Source of the DNA: Alphaproteobacteria bacterium | GTDB lineage: Bacteria; Pseudomonadota; Alphaproteobacteria; UBA8366; GCA-2717185 | Length of the DNA stretch: 7,377 nucleotides | Direction of reading: 5' to 3' | NCBI GenBank assembly: GCA_016764135.1 | Contig: JAESSL010000139.1 | Location: 1 to 7,377 of the forward strand | Shown here: positions 1 through 5,882 of the stretch, in pieces | Layout: the number at the start of each line of letters is the position of its first letter | Numbering within the stretch: position 1 is the stretch's first letter | Notes under the pieces: model-generated | What the model was told of the DNA's origin: nothing | What the model saw: the letters and a program-made list of their open reading frames with translations, nothing else | Databases searched by the model: none | Program-made: the position numbers and the translations under genes

Positions 1-1419
1 CGCGATCAGGCGCAGTTATTAACGACCGGGTATTTCGCCTCACAAACTGCGGGCATGTTGCTGAGCGCCTGGTTGATAAAAGCCGTGGGCGAGCGGCAGG
101 CCTATACGATTGCGCTCATCGTGTTTTTGATCGGCGCAACCATGAGCGCGATGGCGGAGGGCCCGAACACCCTGTTGTTAGGGCGCGTCCTTCAAGGCGC
201 CGCCGCCGGGGCGATTCAACCGCTCGGCATGGCCGTGACGTTCAAGGTTTTTCCGTCCCATCAAAAGGGCCTGTCGATGGGGATCTACTCCATGGGCATG
301 GTATTGGCGCCATCCCTGGGGCCAACGATGGGCGGACTGGCGATTGAAGCATACAGCTGGCGCTATATTTTTCTGCTCTCCCTGCCAACCGCCTTTTTTG
401 CGCTGATCCTGTGCAATCTGTTCATACCGAGCCGGAAAAGGCCGAAGCGCCTGCCAACATTCGATTTTCTTGGCTTCGCCCTGCTCTGCATGTTTTTGAC
501 CGGGTTCCTGATGGGATTCAGCTATGGCCAGCGACTGGGCTGGACCTCAACCGATATCATCATTTTCTTTGGCGCCGGATTGATCGGCGGCGTCGGCTTC
601 ATTTATCGCCAGCTCCATTGTCGTGAGCCCCTGGTGAATTTGCGCATGTTTTCGAACCCTCAATTCGCCATGGCGGCATTGATCGCGTTTTTCACCGGAT
701 GCGCCTTTTTGTCATCGACCTTTATGTTGCCGCTTTTCGTGCAGCAAATTCAGCACTACACGCCCTTGAATGCAGGGTTGATGATGATTCCGGCGGGGTT
801 GTCGCTGTTCATTCTGTTTCCCATTGCGGGTCGGTTGTCTGATATTCTCCCGCCGCATTATATGATCTACGCCGGGCTTGTGTCCTTCGCGCTAGCATAC
901 GCCTTGCTCGCGGGCGCCGATGTGAACACCCCGTTCTGGTCGCTGGTCGCATTTACAATTCTGTTACGGGTCGGCTCCGCCTTTACCCGACCGGTCACCA
1001 ACGCCGCCGCCCTCAAGTCCCTGCCGCCGGAGCTCATCAATCAGGGCGCCAGTTCGATCAACTTCGTGCGCAAGCTGGGCGCCGCAATCGGTACAAATTG
1101 CGTAATCGTCTTTCTGGAAATGCGCATCCCCTTTCATGGCGATGCGTTCGTGGCGATGCAGACCGGCGCCAGCCAGACCACGCAGGAAATGCGCAAAGAA
1201 CTTGTTCGGCTGTACCGCGAAGCCGGTGTTCCCGAAGCTGCGCGAGACCCGGGAGCCCTGCAATACCTGGGCGATATCATATATGCGCAGGCCAGCACGA
1301 TGGGCTATCATGACGCTTTTATGGTACTGGCGGTCGTTGCGTTTTTTGGCGTCGCGCCCGCCTGGGCGATGGCGCGCCTGAACAAGCGCGCTCCCTCGCC
1401 CCCTGTTTCAAAGGTCTGA
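1..1419 (+). CDS. MFS exporter of the DHA2 (EmrB/QacA) drug:H+ antiporter family, 5'-truncated by window edge
   Basis: The frame is open from base 1, so the ATG at 55 is probably internal (a Met in TM2) and the true start lies upstream; 472 residues are visible against roughly 500-540 for the family. The protein is strongly hydrophobic with many membrane segments and should sit in the inner membrane, exporting a small molecule in exchange for protons. Visible family marks are the TM4 motif LLGRVLQG (Arg codon at 184-186), antiporter motif C as GMVLAPSLGPTMGG (295-336), and WRYIFLLSLP straight after it, matching the DHA2 pattern WRxIFxxxxP. The TM2-TM3 loop reads WLIKAVGERQAY, with Lys where many MFS proteins have the motif A Asp; I recall EmrB-type members also departing there. 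A soluble stretch near 1120-1290 precedes the last membrane helix, as is usual in this family. The substrate cannot be told. Only 6 bp separate it from the downstream glycosyltransferase gene, so they are probably cotranscribed. Confidence 0.9.
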   Translation, partial: RDQAQLLTTGYFASQTAGMLLSAWLIKAVGERQAYTIALIVFLIGATMSAMAEGPNTLLLGRVLQGAAAGAIQPLGMAVTFKVFPSHQKGLSMGIYSMGMVLAPSLGPTMGGLAIEAYSWRYIFLLSLPTAFFALILCNLFIPSRKRPKRLPTFDFLGFALLCMFLTGFLMGFSYGQRLGWTSTDIIIFFGAGLIGGVGFIYRQLHCREPLVNLRMFSNPQFAMAALIAFFTGCAFLSSTFMLPLFVQQIQHYTPLNAGLMMIPAGLSLFILFPIAGRLSDILPPHYMIYAGLVSFALAYALLAGADVNTPFWSLVAFTILLRVGSAFTRPVTNAAALKSLPPELINQGASSINFVRKLGAAIGTNCVIVFLEMRIPFHGDAFVAMQTGASQTTQEMRKELVRLYREAGVPEAARDPGALQYLGDIIYAQASTMGYHDAFMVLAVVAFFGVAPAWAMARLNKRAPSPPVSKV

Positions 1420-1425
1420 ACGGCG

Positions 1426-2580
1426 ATGTCCGACACAAAAAATCCGCTCGTCATGCACGTCATCACCGGCCTAGGCGCCGGTGGCGCGGAGAGCATGTTG
1501 ACGGCCATAGCCTTGGCCAAAAAAGATCAGGGCGCAGCGCCGATTATCGTCAGCCTGACGCCGGGCGGGCCCAACGCAGTGCGACTGACGGAAGCCGGCG
1601 TTCCCGTCCATGAACTGAATTTTCAGCGGCGTCCGCTATCCGGCCTGTGGGCCCTTGCGCGTTTAATCCGGCAAGCCCGACCCGACGTTATCCAAGGGTG
1701 GATGTACCACGCCAACCTGGCGGCGTCAGCCGCAGTTTGGTTGGCGGGCGCCCGGCGCCGCACTAGGGTCTACTGGGGCATCCGGTGTTCCGATATGGAT
1801 GTATCGGACTATGGACGCATGCTTCGGTTGGTGATTCGCCTCGGCGCCAGATTTTCAAGGAGCCCCGACGCAATTATCGCCAATTCAGTCGCGGGCGTCG
1901 ACGCGCATCGAAAACTGGGATACCGACCGCGCTACTTCCTCCTGTTCGACAACGGCGTCGACACACAACGGTTTCAGCCCGATCAGAATGATCGGACGGA
2001 GGTTCGCGCGGAACTGGGCCTCAACCCTGAGGATTTCGTTGTCGCCGTCGCCGCGCGATACGACCCGATGAAAGATTTTCCAACCTTACTGAGCGCCTTG
2101 AAAAAGACGCCGTCGACACGGACGATCATCATGGGCGCGGATACCGATAAAGCATTGCCCCCCATGCCGCAGGTGAAGGCGCTAGGCCGCCGCAACGACG
2201 TGCCTCGTCTGCTACGCGCCGCCGACATACTGGTCTCCACCTCCGCCTATGGAGAGGGCTTCTCCAACGCCATCGTCGAAGCCATGGCCAGTGGGTTGCC
2301 GGTCGTCGCGACCGATGTCGGCGATGCGCGGCTCATTGTTGGCGAAACTGGCCATATCGTCCCGCCGCGCGACCCCGATGCGCTCGCCGATGCGATAGAG
2401 AATCTGCGCACCGCGGACGTTGAATCCTTGGGCGTCGCCGCCAGAGCGCGCGTCGCCGAGCTGTATTCCCTGGACCGCGCGGTCAAAAACTTCGATATAC
2501 TCCATCGCACTGGGCCCGATGCGGCTGAACTTCGCGACTCTCGGCGGGATGGCCCTCAGGGTGACGCAGAGGGACATTGA
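1426..2580 (+). CDS. GT4-family (GT-B fold) glycosyltransferase
   Basis: Complete 384-residue retaining glycosyltransferase, expected to move a sugar from a nucleotide-sugar donor onto a lipid-linked or polysaccharide acceptor at the cytoplasmic face of the membrane. The N-terminal half (about residues 8-183) begins VMHVITGLGAGGAE; the GGAE segment at 19-22 is typical of acceptor-side GT4 domains. The C-terminal half (about 200-350) is a Glycos_transf_1 domain with R211 and K216 in AARYDPMKDF, the usual phosphate-binding Arg/Lys pair, and the EX7E motif E277-GFSNAIV-E285, followed by EAMASGLPVVATDVG. The ATG at 1426 is preceded by a weak AAAGGT (1410-1415) and lies 6 bp after the exporter stop, which suggests translational coupling. 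The last 20 or so residues (RTGPDAAELRDSRRDGPQGD and on) are hydrophilic and look unlike the family core. Neighbours do not reveal the glycan; capsule, exopolysaccharide or LPS synthesis are all possible. Confidence 0.9.
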   Translation: MSDTKNPLVMHVITGLGAGGAESMLTAIALAKKDQGAAPIIVSLTPGGPNAVRLTEAGVPVHELNFQRRPLSGLWALARLIRQARPDVIQGWMYHANLAASAAVWLAGARRRTRVYWGIRCSDMDVSDYGRMLRLVIRLGARFSRSPDAIIANSVAGVDAHRKLGYRPRYFLLFDNGVDTQRFQPDQNDRTEVRAELGLNPEDFVVAVAARYDPMKDFPTLLSALKKTPSTRTIIMGADTDKALPPMPQVKALGRRNDVPRLLRAADILVSTSAYGEGFSNAIVEAMASGLPVVATDVGDARLIVGETGHIVPPRDPDALADAIENLRTADVESLGVAARARVAELYSLDRAVKNFDILHRTGPDAAELRDSRRDGPQGDAEGH

Positions 2581-2597
2581 AAATGAAGACATTGAAA
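2573..2597 (+). repeat. Short direct repeat across the glycosyltransferase stop codon
   Basis: GACATTGAAA occurs at 2573-2582 and again at 2588-2597, a period of 15 bp. The first copy contains the TGA stop of the glycosyltransferase gene (2578-2580). Likely a small tandem duplication; no function is evident. Confidence 0.6.
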
Positions 2598-2652
2598 TTT
2601 GGAGCGTTAAAATGATGTCCGGCAAGCGAATTGAAACGAAACGATCGACGCG

Positions 2653-2680
2653 CTGAAATCAAATCGAATTTGGATATAAT
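2653..2680 (+). promoter_or_regulatory. Weak candidate promoter with perfect TATAAT
   Basis: TATAAT at 2675-2680 is a consensus -10 hexamer. The only reasonable -35 is CTGAAA at 2653-2658 (4 of 6 matches, 16-bp spacer). It lies in A/T-rich DNA where chance matches are likely, and a much better promoter begins 7 bp downstream, so this is a low-confidence alternative start for rplU-rpmA. Confidence 0.25.
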
Positions 2681-2686
2681 TCAGCG

Positions 2687-2714
2687 TTGACTTGAAAAGA
2701 CGCATGAGTATAGT
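2687..2714 (+). promoter_or_regulatory. Probable main sigma70-type promoter of rplU-rpmA
   Basis: TTGACT (2687-2692) and TATAGT (2709-2714) are separated by 16 bp; each matches the housekeeping consensus at 5 of 6 positions, the -35 including the TTGAC core favoured in Alphaproteobacteria. Transcription would start near 2721 and give a leader of about 120 nt before rplU. Prediction from sequence only. Confidence 0.65.
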
Positions 2715-2732
2715 GCGGCACGCTTTGGGGGC

Positions 2733-2806
2733 CGGGTTCTGTCCGCCATCGGGCGCGCGTCGCTTGTTATAGTGGCCGCCCTGGTAGAGCAGAGACCAAG
2801 AACCCG
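2733..2806 (+). repeat. Inverted repeat in the rplU leader
   Basis: CGGGTTCT at 2733-2740 is perfectly complementary to AGAACCCG at 2799-2806. Allowing a 2-nt bulge, the pairing extends inward through GTC (2741-2743) and GAC (2794-2796). If transcription starts at the upstream promoter, the leader RNA could close on itself around a roughly 50-nt inner region. RNA from the downstream -10 would lack the left arm. Whether this is a regulatory leader, for example one bound by L21, is unknown. Confidence 0.35.
2765..2773 (+). promoter_or_regulatory. Second candidate rplU promoter, extended -10
   Basis: TG-T-TATAGT (TG at 2765-2766, hexamer at 2768-2773) is an extended -10 element with the same TATAGT hexamer as the stronger promoter 59 bp upstream. 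No convincing -35 is present (GCCATC at 17 bp). It could give a shorter leader of about 60 nt. Confidence 0.4.
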
Positions 2807-2839
2807 ACCTGAAAACCTAGTTTAAAAAAAGAACAAGCC

Positions 2840-3256
2840 ATGTACGCAATAGTCAAGACCGGCGGCAAACAGTATAAAGTCGCCAAAGACGACAAGATTG
2901 TCATTGAAAAAATCGCCGGTGAAAAGGGCGCAACAATCAGCCTTGATGAAGTGCTGCTTGTCGGTGACGAAGAAAGCCAAACCATCGGCGCGCCGCTGGT
3001 TAAGGGCGCATCCGTCACGGCGACGGTCCTTGATCAGACCCGCGACAAAAAGATTATCGTCTTTAAAAAGAAGCGCCGGAAGAATTACCGTCGGAAGAAT
3101 GGTCATCGTCAGGACATCACGATCCTGAAAATTACCGATATTCTGACCGGCGCCAAGAAAAAGGCCGCGCCGAAGAAGAAAGAGGCGAAAGCCAAGGAAC
3201 CTGCAGAAGCCAAAACCGACACGACGGCGGACGCAACAGACAAGACCGAGGAGTAG
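2840..3256 (+). CDS. rplU: 50S ribosomal protein L21
   Basis: L21 binds 23S rRNA in the large ribosomal subunit. The 138 residues open with MYAIVKTGGKQYKV, the invariant L21 N-terminus, and carry the L21 signature FKKKRRKNYRRKNGHRQ at about 75-91 followed by ITILKITDI. The conserved core ends near residue 102, the usual total length in many bacteria. The remaining 36 residues form a tail that is first Lys/Ala-rich (AKKKAAPKKKEAKAKE) and then acidic and Thr-rich; such low-complexity tails are common in alphaproteobacterial L21. The start is fixed by the conserved N-terminus. No Shine-Dalgarno is obvious, only an A-rich stretch at 2824-2830, so initiation may depend on an unstructured leader. 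It is the first gene of a two-gene operon with rpmA, 6 bp downstream. Confidence 0.98.
   Translation: MYAIVKTGGKQYKVAKDDKIVIEKIAGEKGATISLDEVLLVGDEESQTIGAPLVKGASVTATVLDQTRDKKIIVFKKKRRKNYRRKNGHRQDITILKITDILTGAKKKAAPKKKEAKAKEPAEAKTDTTADATDKTEE
3248..3253 (+). promoter_or_regulatory. Ribosome binding site of rpmA inside the end of rplU
   Basis: GAGGAG at 3248-3253 encodes part of the last two Glu codons of L21 and lies 9 nt before the rpmA ATG. The strong site embedded in rplU fits translational coupling that keeps L21 and L27 output matched. Confidence 0.75.
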
Positions 3257-3262
3257 TCAGCC

Positions 3263-3517
3263 ATGGCCCATAAAAAAGCAGGCGGCAGTTCACGCAACGG
3301 TCGCGATACCGCGGGACGTCGACTGGGCGTCAAAAAATACGGCGGCGAAATCGTTGTTCCCGGCAATATCCTTGTCCGTCAACGGGGCACCAAGGTGCAT
3401 CCCGGCGATAATGTCGGCATGGGCAGGGACCACACATTGTTCGCACTGACTGATGGTAATGTGAAATTTCACAAGACCCGCTTACGGACTACTATATCGG
3501 TCGTGCCGCCAGCCTGA
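3263..3517 (+). CDS. rpmA: 50S ribosomal protein L27
   Basis: L27 sits at the peptidyl transferase centre of the 50S subunit, where its flexible N-terminus reaches towards the tRNA acceptor ends. The protein is 84 residues, normal for the family. It begins MAHKKAGGSSRNGRDTAGRR, the conserved basic Gly/Ser-rich N-terminus, followed by LGVKKYGGEIVVPGNILVRQ, RGTKVHPGDNVGMGRDHTLFA and GNVKFHK. The N-terminus starts directly at AHKKAGG with no leader peptide of the kind that is cleaved in Firmicutes L27. A strong Shine-Dalgarno sits at 3248-3253. An intrinsic terminator follows 27 bp after the stop, so rpmA is the last gene of the rplU-rpmA unit. Confidence 0.98.
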   Translation: MAHKKAGGSSRNGRDTAGRRLGVKKYGGEIVVPGNILVRQRGTKVHPGDNVGMGRDHTLFALTDGNVKFHKTRLRTTISVVPPA

Positions 3518-3544
3518 TTCGGCCCCGCGCGCTGAAAAATTACG

Positions 3545-3573
3545 GGGGAATGGCTAGCCATTCCCCTTTTTTT
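3545..3573 (+). terminator. Intrinsic terminator after rpmA
   Basis: GGGGAATGGC (3545-3554) pairs perfectly with GCCATTCCCC (3557-3566), making a 22-nt perfect palindrome, so a stem of about 9 bp with a CTAG loop. It is followed at once by seven T (3567-3573). This is a textbook Rho-independent terminator that should end the rplU-rpmA transcript. Confidence 0.95.
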
Positions 3574-3589
3574 ATGCCCCGGCTATACT
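3561..3589 (+). promoter_or_regulatory. Candidate obgE promoter overlapping the terminator
   Basis: TATACT at 3584-3589 is a good -10 hexamer (5 of 6). A 17-bp spacer would place the -35 at TTCCCC (3561-3566), a poor match that lies in the terminator stem. A new promoter is expected here because a strong terminator precedes obgE. The transcript would begin near 3596 with a leader of under 30 nt. Confidence 0.45.
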
Positions 3590-3622
3590 GTTTCCAACCA
3601 ACGCTACAAAAGCTGAAGACCC

Positions 3623-4672
3623 ATGAAATTTCTCGATGAAGCCAAGATATTTCTTAAAAGCGGTGATGGCGGCGCGGGCTCGATCTCGTTCCGGCGTGAG
3701 AAGTATATTGAATATGGCGGACCTAATGGCGGCGATGGCGGCCGTGGCGGCGATATCGTCATTGAGGTTGTGGAAGATCTCAACACCCTGATCGATTATC
3801 GCTATCAGCAACATTTTAAGGCGCTGAACGGTCGACCCGGCATGGGACGCCAGAAAACCGGACCCAGCGCCGACGCGGTGACCCTGAAATTACCCGTCGG
3901 CACCCAGATTCTAGAGGAAGACGGCGAAACCCTGATTGCCGATCTGATGACGCCAGGCATGCAAACCGTCCTGCTGAAAGGCGGCGATGGCGGACGCGGC
4001 AACATGAATTTCAAAACCGCGACGAATCGCGCGCCCCGTCGCTCCGAGCCCGGCTGGCCCGGCGCCGAGATGTGGGTATGGCTACGCCTTAAACTGATCG
4101 CCGATGTGGGATTGCTGGGAATGCCGAATGCGGGAAAATCAACCTTTCTAGCGGCGACGACCCGGGCGCGCCCCAAGATTGCGGATTATCCCTTCACGAC
4201 GCTGCATCCCAATCTGGGCGTGGTCTATGTCGATGAAACCGAATTTGTCATCGCCGATATTCCAGGTCTCATTGAAGGCGCCCATGAAGGCATCGGTCTG
4301 GGCGATCGTTTTCTGGGTCATGTGGAGCGTTGCCGGGTTTTGTTGCATTTGGTTGACGGGACACAAGAAGACGTCGCTGGCGCCTATACGACCATTCGCG
4401 GTGAGCTGAAAGCCTATGGCGGCGACCTCGTCGACAAAAAGGAAATTGTCGCACTCAACAAAACCGACGCCATGTCCGACGCCGAATTCGAAGAAAAACA
4501 GAAAGCCCTGTCCGCCGTCACTGAAAACCCTGTTATGGCCATGTCCGGCGTTTCCGGTAGCGGCGTCGATGACGTTCTGCGCGCGTTGCTCAGCGTCGTT
4601 AAACAGGAACGTCTGGCGGAAAAAATCGCCGAGGAGCCCGCACCAATCGAAGAGCCCACCTGGACCCCCTGA
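3623..4672 (+). CDS. obgE: GTPase Obg/CgtA, late 50S assembly factor
   Basis: Essential GTPase that binds the large ribosomal subunit during late maturation and links it to growth and stress signals. The 349 residues show an Obg domain (1 to about 159) with three glycine-rich segments, SGDGGAGS (13-20), NGGDGGRGGD (35-44) and KGGDGGRGN (119-127), which form the family's polyproline-like helices. The G domain has G1 GMPNAGKST (166-174), switch I YPFTTLHPNLG (189-199), G3 DIPG (212-215), G4 NKTD (279-282) and a G5-like SGVSG (308-312). No TGS or other C-terminal domain follows, only a short Glu/Pro-rich tail, as is normal in proteobacteria. The start is fixed by MKFLDEAKIFLKSGDGG; GAAGA at 3615-3619 is a weak ribosome binding site. 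It is probably the first gene of an obgE-proB-proA-nadD operon. Confidence 0.98.
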   Translation: MKFLDEAKIFLKSGDGGAGSISFRREKYIEYGGPNGGDGGRGGDIVIEVVEDLNTLIDYRYQQHFKALNGRPGMGRQKTGPSADAVTLKLPVGTQILEEDGETLIADLMTPGMQTVLLKGGDGGRGNMNFKTATNRAPRRSEPGWPGAEMWVWLRLKLIADVGLLGMPNAGKSTFLAATTRARPKIADYPFTTLHPNLGVVYVDETEFVIADIPGLIEGAHEGIGLGDRFLGHVERCRVLLHLVDGTQEDVAGAYTTIRGELKAYGGDLVDKKEIVALNKTDAMSDAEFEEKQKALSAVTENPVMAMSGVSGSGVDDVLRALLSVVKQERLAEKIAEEPAPIEEPTWTP

Positions 4673-4700
4673 GAACGTGATCTCCTGAGAGCCTGACATC

Positions 4701-5831
4701 ATGTCCGCAACCACTGCCCAACACTCCATCGTCACCGCAAAGCGCCTTGTCGTCAAAATCGGCTCCGCGTTACTGATCGACAGCGCCACGGGCGCGCTGC
4801 GGCGAGACTGGCTGAATACAGTCGCGGACGACATCATGGCGTGTAGAACGCAGGGTCAGGAGGTTGTCATCGTGTCCTCCGGCGCCATCGCGATCGGGCG
4901 CGAACGCCTTGGGCTGAAAGGCCGCGCCCTGCGGCTGGAAGAAAAGCAGGCCGCCGCCGCTACCGGACAAATACAGCTCGCTCATGCGTTTGAAGAAGCC
5001 ATGGCGCGGCACGGAATAACCGTCGCCCAGGTATTGTTGACGCTGGAGGATACCGAGGAGCGGCGCCGACACCTTAATGCGCGCAGCACCATAACCCAGC
5101 TATTGGCGCTCAAAGCGGCGCCGATCATCAATGAAAACGATACGGTCGGGACACAGGAAATTCGCTTTGGCGACAATGATCGCCTGGCCGCCCGCGTCGC
5201 GGTCATGATCAGCGCCGATACGCTGCTGCTCCTGTCCGACATTGATGGCCTGTACGATTCCGATCCTCGCAAAAATCCAAATGCAACGCATATCGCAGAG
5301 GTTCGCACGCTGGACACCCGTATCGAAGCCATGGCGGGCGCGGCGCCAACCGGATATTCGTCCGGCGGCATGGTGACCAAATTGCAGGGCGCCAAAATCG
5401 CGCTCGCAGGCGGGTGCCGCATGGCGATTGCAAATGGTCAGGCGAACCACCCTCTGCGCCGCCTTATCGACGGCGAACGCTGCACGTGGTTTTTACCAAA
5501 TTCAGAGCCCCGTTCCGCGCGCAAACGCTGGATCGCCGGCGCCTTGAACCCGGTCGGCGCAATTATTATCGATCCCGGCGCAGAAGCGGCGTTGGGTAAA
5601 GGCCGCAGCCTGTTGCCCGCCGGGGTGACCGCCATCAAGGGCTCTTTTGAGCGCGGCGACCCGGTCACCATTGAAACCAACGCCGGACGCGTTCTGGGCC
5701 GAGGGCTGTCCGCGTATTCAAACAAGGACGCCGCACGCATCGCCGGTCACAAGACGGGTGAAATACACCAGTTACTGGGCTATCGTGGGCGGGATGAGAT
5801 GATTCATCGCGATGACCTGGTGCTGGATTGA
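4701..5831 (+). CDS. proB: Glutamate 5-kinase (EC 2.7.2.11) with PUA domain
   Basis: Phosphorylates L-glutamate with ATP to gamma-glutamyl 5-phosphate, the first step of proline synthesis, in the cytoplasm. The amino acid kinase domain (about 14-262) shows RLVVKIGSALL (15-25), VSSGAIAIG (58-66), INENDTV (143-149), EIRFGDNDRLAARVA (153-167), LLSDIDGLYDSDPR (177-190) and YSSGGMVTKLQGAK (219-232). A PUA domain follows (about 283-365), with the recognisable AGALNPVGAIIIDPGA and GLSAYSNKDA segments. At 376 residues it is the normal length for the two-domain form. The reading begins 28 bp after obgE, with GAGAG at 4687-4691 as a moderate ribosome binding site. Proline feedback inhibition is known for the family, through the kinase domain. 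Nothing looks damaged. Confidence 0.98.
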   Translation: MSATTAQHSIVTAKRLVVKIGSALLIDSATGALRRDWLNTVADDIMACRTQGQEVVIVSSGAIAIGRERLGLKGRALRLEEKQAAAATGQIQLAHAFEEAMARHGITVAQVLLTLEDTEERRRHLNARSTITQLLALKAAPIINENDTVGTQEIRFGDNDRLAARVAVMISADTLLLLSDIDGLYDSDPRKNPNATHIAEVRTLDTRIEAMAGAAPTGYSSGGMVTKLQGAKIALAGGCRMAIANGQANHPLRRLIDGERCTWFLPNSEPRSARKRWIAGALNPVGAIIIDPGAEAALGKGRSLLPAGVTAIKGSFERGDPVTIETNAGRVLGRGLSAYSNKDAARIAGHKTGEIHQLLGYRGRDEMIHRDDLVLD

Positions 5832-5834
5832 CCG

Positions 5835-5882
5835 ATGTTCGCGAACCAAAAAGATAACGACAGCGAGGGATTTGGAGCATGA
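5835..5882 (+). other. 15-codon ORF between proB and proA, stop overlapping the proA start
   Basis: ATG at 5835 opens a 15-codon frame (MFANQKDNDSEGFGA) ending at TGA 5880-5882, which overlaps the proA ATG as ATGA. It begins 3 bp after the proB stop. If translated, it would hand ribosomes from proB on to proA. It has no clear ribosome binding site of its own and may be chance. Confidence 0.15.
5865..5870 (+). promoter_or_regulatory. Ribosome binding site of proA
   Basis: GAGGGA at 5865-5870 lies 8 nt before the ATG at 5879 and supports that start. A second GGAG at 5874-5877 is too close to the ATG to serve. Confidence 0.65.

Larger units (their letters stand above)
2581..2839. other. 259-bp intergenic region upstream of rplU
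   Basis: This gap separates the glycosyltransferase from rplU. Its first 120 bp are A/T-richer than the flanking genes and contain only tiny ORFs (10 codons from 2583, 14 codons from 2612) with no supporting evidence. I see no clear intrinsic terminator for the upstream gene. The second half holds the rplU promoter candidates and an inverted repeat, listed separately. The last bases before rplU are A-rich (2824-2830) without a recognisable Shine-Dalgarno sequence. Confidence 0.8.

Noticed and set aside
55..57. ATG at 55 as the start of the exporter gene
   Set aside because: The frame is open to base 1 and the upstream residues (TTGYFASQTAG) continue the expected membrane segment, so the gene is cut by the window edge.
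2300..2314. Perfect hairpin CGGTCG-TCG-CGACCG
   Set aside because: It lies in the conserved PVVATD coding segment of the glycosyltransferase with no T-run, so protein constraint explains it.
2778..2806. tRNA-like stretch (GGTAGAGCAGAG resembles a D-arm; GGGTTCT upstream resembles a T-arm)
   Set aside because: The pieces are in the wrong order for a tRNA, and there is no matching acceptor stem, anticodon arm or CCA end.
3728..3993. Repeated 14-mer GGCGGCGATGGCGG (3728-3741 and 3980-3993) in obgE
   Set aside because: It encodes the GGDGG segments of the Obg domain, a normal family feature, not a mobile or regulatory repeat.
4668..4690. CCTGAGA repeated at 4668-4674 and 4684-4690 in the obgE-proB gap
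   Set aside because: Seven bases, twice, across a stop codon and a ribosome binding site; too short to distinguish from chance.
4148..4837. Open frame on the - strand across obgE and the start of proB (about 229 codons)
   Set aside because: It overlaps two certain genes, has no ribosome binding site or family motif that I recognise, and follows from third-position GC bias.
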